In this document: positions 5,598 through 6,785 of the stretch, piece by piece
Position numbering within the stretch: the first letter of the stretch is position 1
Layout of the letters: each line of letters opens with the position of its first letter
Source: Candidatus Scatousia excrementipullorum
Lineage (GTDB): Bacteria; Cyanobacteriota; Vampirovibrionia; Gastranaerophilales; Gastranaerophilaceae
Length of the DNA stretch: 6,785 nt
Assembly (NCBI GenBank): GCA_017694215.1
Contig: JADIND010000152.1
Location: 1 to 6,785 of the forward strand
Direction: 5' to 3'
Translations under genes and position numbers: made by a program
The notes under the pieces: generated by a model
What the model was told of the DNA's origin: nothing
What the model saw: the letters and a program-made list of their open reading frames with translations, nothing else
Database searches by the model: none

Positions 5598-6746
5598 ATG
5601 AAAAGGAAACCGATAGTAGCAATAGTTGGCAGACCGAATGTTGGCAAATCCACATTCGTAAACCGTCTTGTAGGTTCAAGGAACTCAATCGTTGATGATC
5701 AACCGGGCGTAACCCGCGACAGGATTTATTTTGATGTGGAGTGGCAGCACCGCCGTTTCACGGTAATTGATACAGGCGGAATAGTTCCGGGTGATGAAGA
5801 TGAGATTATGATTTCAATTTTTGATCAGGCAAGGATTGCCTGTGAAGAAGCCGACAAAATTGTATTTCTTGTTGACGGTAAAAGCGGAATTAATCCAGTA
5901 GATTCAGATATTGCAAATATTTTACGCCAGTCTGGGAAAAAAGTTTTCCTTGCCGTAAATAAACTTGATAATCCTGAATCTCTTATGATGACAAGCGATT
6001 TTTATTCACTGGCACTCGGTGAACCTGTTGCGATTTCGGCACTCCACGGCAATGCCGGCGTCGGGGATTTGCTTGATATGATTTGCGAAGATTTTGAAAT
6101 CGATGATGAAGAAATTGAAGCCGATAAAAAAATAAAAATTGCAATCGTAGGCCGCCCGAATGCAGGCAAATCATCTATAGTTAATGCACTTTTAAACGAG
6201 GAAAGGGTAATCGTTTCCGATATATCAGGCACAACACGTGACAGCATTGACAGCTATATCTCATACAATGAAAAAGAATACGTTATCGTTGACACTGCAG
6301 GAATAAGAAAAAAGTCCAAAGTAGATTACGGTGTTGAAAAATTTGCAGTCGACAGGGCAATCCGTTCTATAAGAGATTGCGATGTTGCACTGCTAGTTAT
6401 TGACGCAACTGAAGGGATTTCTGATCAGGACAAGAAAATTTCCTCAATAATTACGGAATCGGGTAAAGGAATTATTATTGCAGTTAACAAATGGGATTTG
6501 ATTGAAGATAAAAAATCAAATACAATCAACAAATTTGATAAAATGCTCTCCAATGAAATTCCATTTCTTGAATATGCACCCAAAATTTTTATCAGTGCAA
6601 AAACGAAACAGCGTCTTAATCAAATATTTAACAAAGCGTCAGAGGTTTATGAACAATCTGTAAAACGTGTATCAACCGGACTTTTGAATAAAGTTGTGAA
6701 AGAGCTTTATGCTCTGAATCCTCCGGCAAGCATCAAGGGTAAAAAG
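5598..6746 (+). CDS. der: Ribosome-assembly GTPase Der (EngA), 3'-truncated
   Basis: Essential GTPase with two tandem G domains that acts in late assembly of the 50S ribosomal subunit. First domain: GRPNVGKST (11-19), DTGG (58-61), NKLD (121-124), ISA (146-148). An acidic linker (EIDDEEIEADKK, about 167-178) leads to the second: GRPNAGKSS (185-193), DTAG (232-235), NKWD (297-300), SAK (333-335). The C-terminal KH-like domain starts at about 350 (the stretch after KASEVYEQS) and is cut by the contig end after codon 383, ending NPPASIKGKK. Der is normally about 435-490 residues, so some 50 or more are missing. The following six codons and TGA (to 6767) are sequencing adapter, not gene. The ATG at 5598 is the first possible start because an in-frame TGA lies at 5583-5585; the protein start MKRKPIVAIVGRP fits the family. 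No Shine-Dalgarno sequence precedes it. It is transcribed away from the GNAT-like gene across a 109-bp spacer. Confidence 0.97.
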
Positions 6747-6785
6747 CTGTCTCTTATACACATCTGACGCTGCCGACGATGGTTA
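6747..6785. other. Sequencing-adapter contamination (Nextera/Tn5 read-through)
   Basis: Positions 6747-6765 read CTGTCTCTTATACACATCT, the reverse complement of the 19-bp Tn5 mosaic end used in Nextera libraries. Positions 6766-6779 read GACGCTGCCGACGA, the complement of the rest of the Read 1 adapter. In that library design an index follows, so TGGTTA (6780-6785) is probably the first six index bases (inference). None of this stretch is genomic. It introduces a false in-frame stop (TGA, 6765-6767) into der. Confidence 0.97.

Noticed and set aside
6747..6765. Tn5 mosaic end as evidence for a transposon insertion in der
   Set aside because: It is directly followed by the Nextera Read 1 adapter and then the contig end, so it is library construction sequence, not an IS50/Tn5 end in the genome.

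Overview
The window looks like one short metagenomic contig from an AT-rich, Gram-negative-type bacterium (roughly 38-40 % G+C, judged by eye). The best guess is a gut member of the non-photosynthetic cyanobacterial sister group (Gastranaerophilales / 'Melainabacteria', Vampirovibrionia). Three things support this: a cyanobacterial-style EF-G C-terminus, a lipid A gene (lpxA) implying an outer membrane, and lineage-typical hypothetical proteins, namely a long protein starting MGMSASQARLL and small proteins with a short P...[FY]x[GA] motif near the N-terminus. The placement rests on remembered family resemblance, not on a search.

Layout, left to right. (1) fusA (EF-G), + strand, open at the left edge with only the first few codons missing, ending at 2070 and followed by a strong intrinsic terminator. 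(2) An 81-codon hypothetical gene, + strand, 2232-2477. (3) A convergent 377-codon gene on the - strand (3703 down to 2570) for a cysteine-free protein with helical ends, reminiscent of flagellin/hook-type axial proteins; its terminator lies at 2479-2505. (4) A 267-bp divergent intergenic region with at least one good sigma70-type promoter driving (5) lpxA, 3971-4780. (6) A bidirectional terminator shared with (7) a convergent - strand gene (5488 down to 4838) for a GNAT-like protein. (8) A 109-bp divergent spacer with promoter elements for (9) der/engA, + strand from 5598, which runs off the right end.

The last 39 bases are not genomic. Positions 6747-6779 match the Nextera/Tn5 adapter read-through sequence, and 6780-6785 are probably index bases. 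The apparent stop codon of der and its last six residues are therefore artificial; the real gene is truncated after codon 383.

Functionally, the window mixes housekeeping genes (translocation by EF-G, the first step of lipid A synthesis by LpxA, 50S subunit assembly by Der) with three lineage-type accessory proteins. Each gene seems to be its own transcription unit: orientation alternates and hairpin terminators sit between units. I see no CRISPR array, tRNA, rRNA, insertion sequence, phage gene or defence system. The most biologically interesting items are the axial-like cysteine-free protein, the N-terminal motif shared by two unrelated small proteins, and the Shine-Dalgarno-less start of der.
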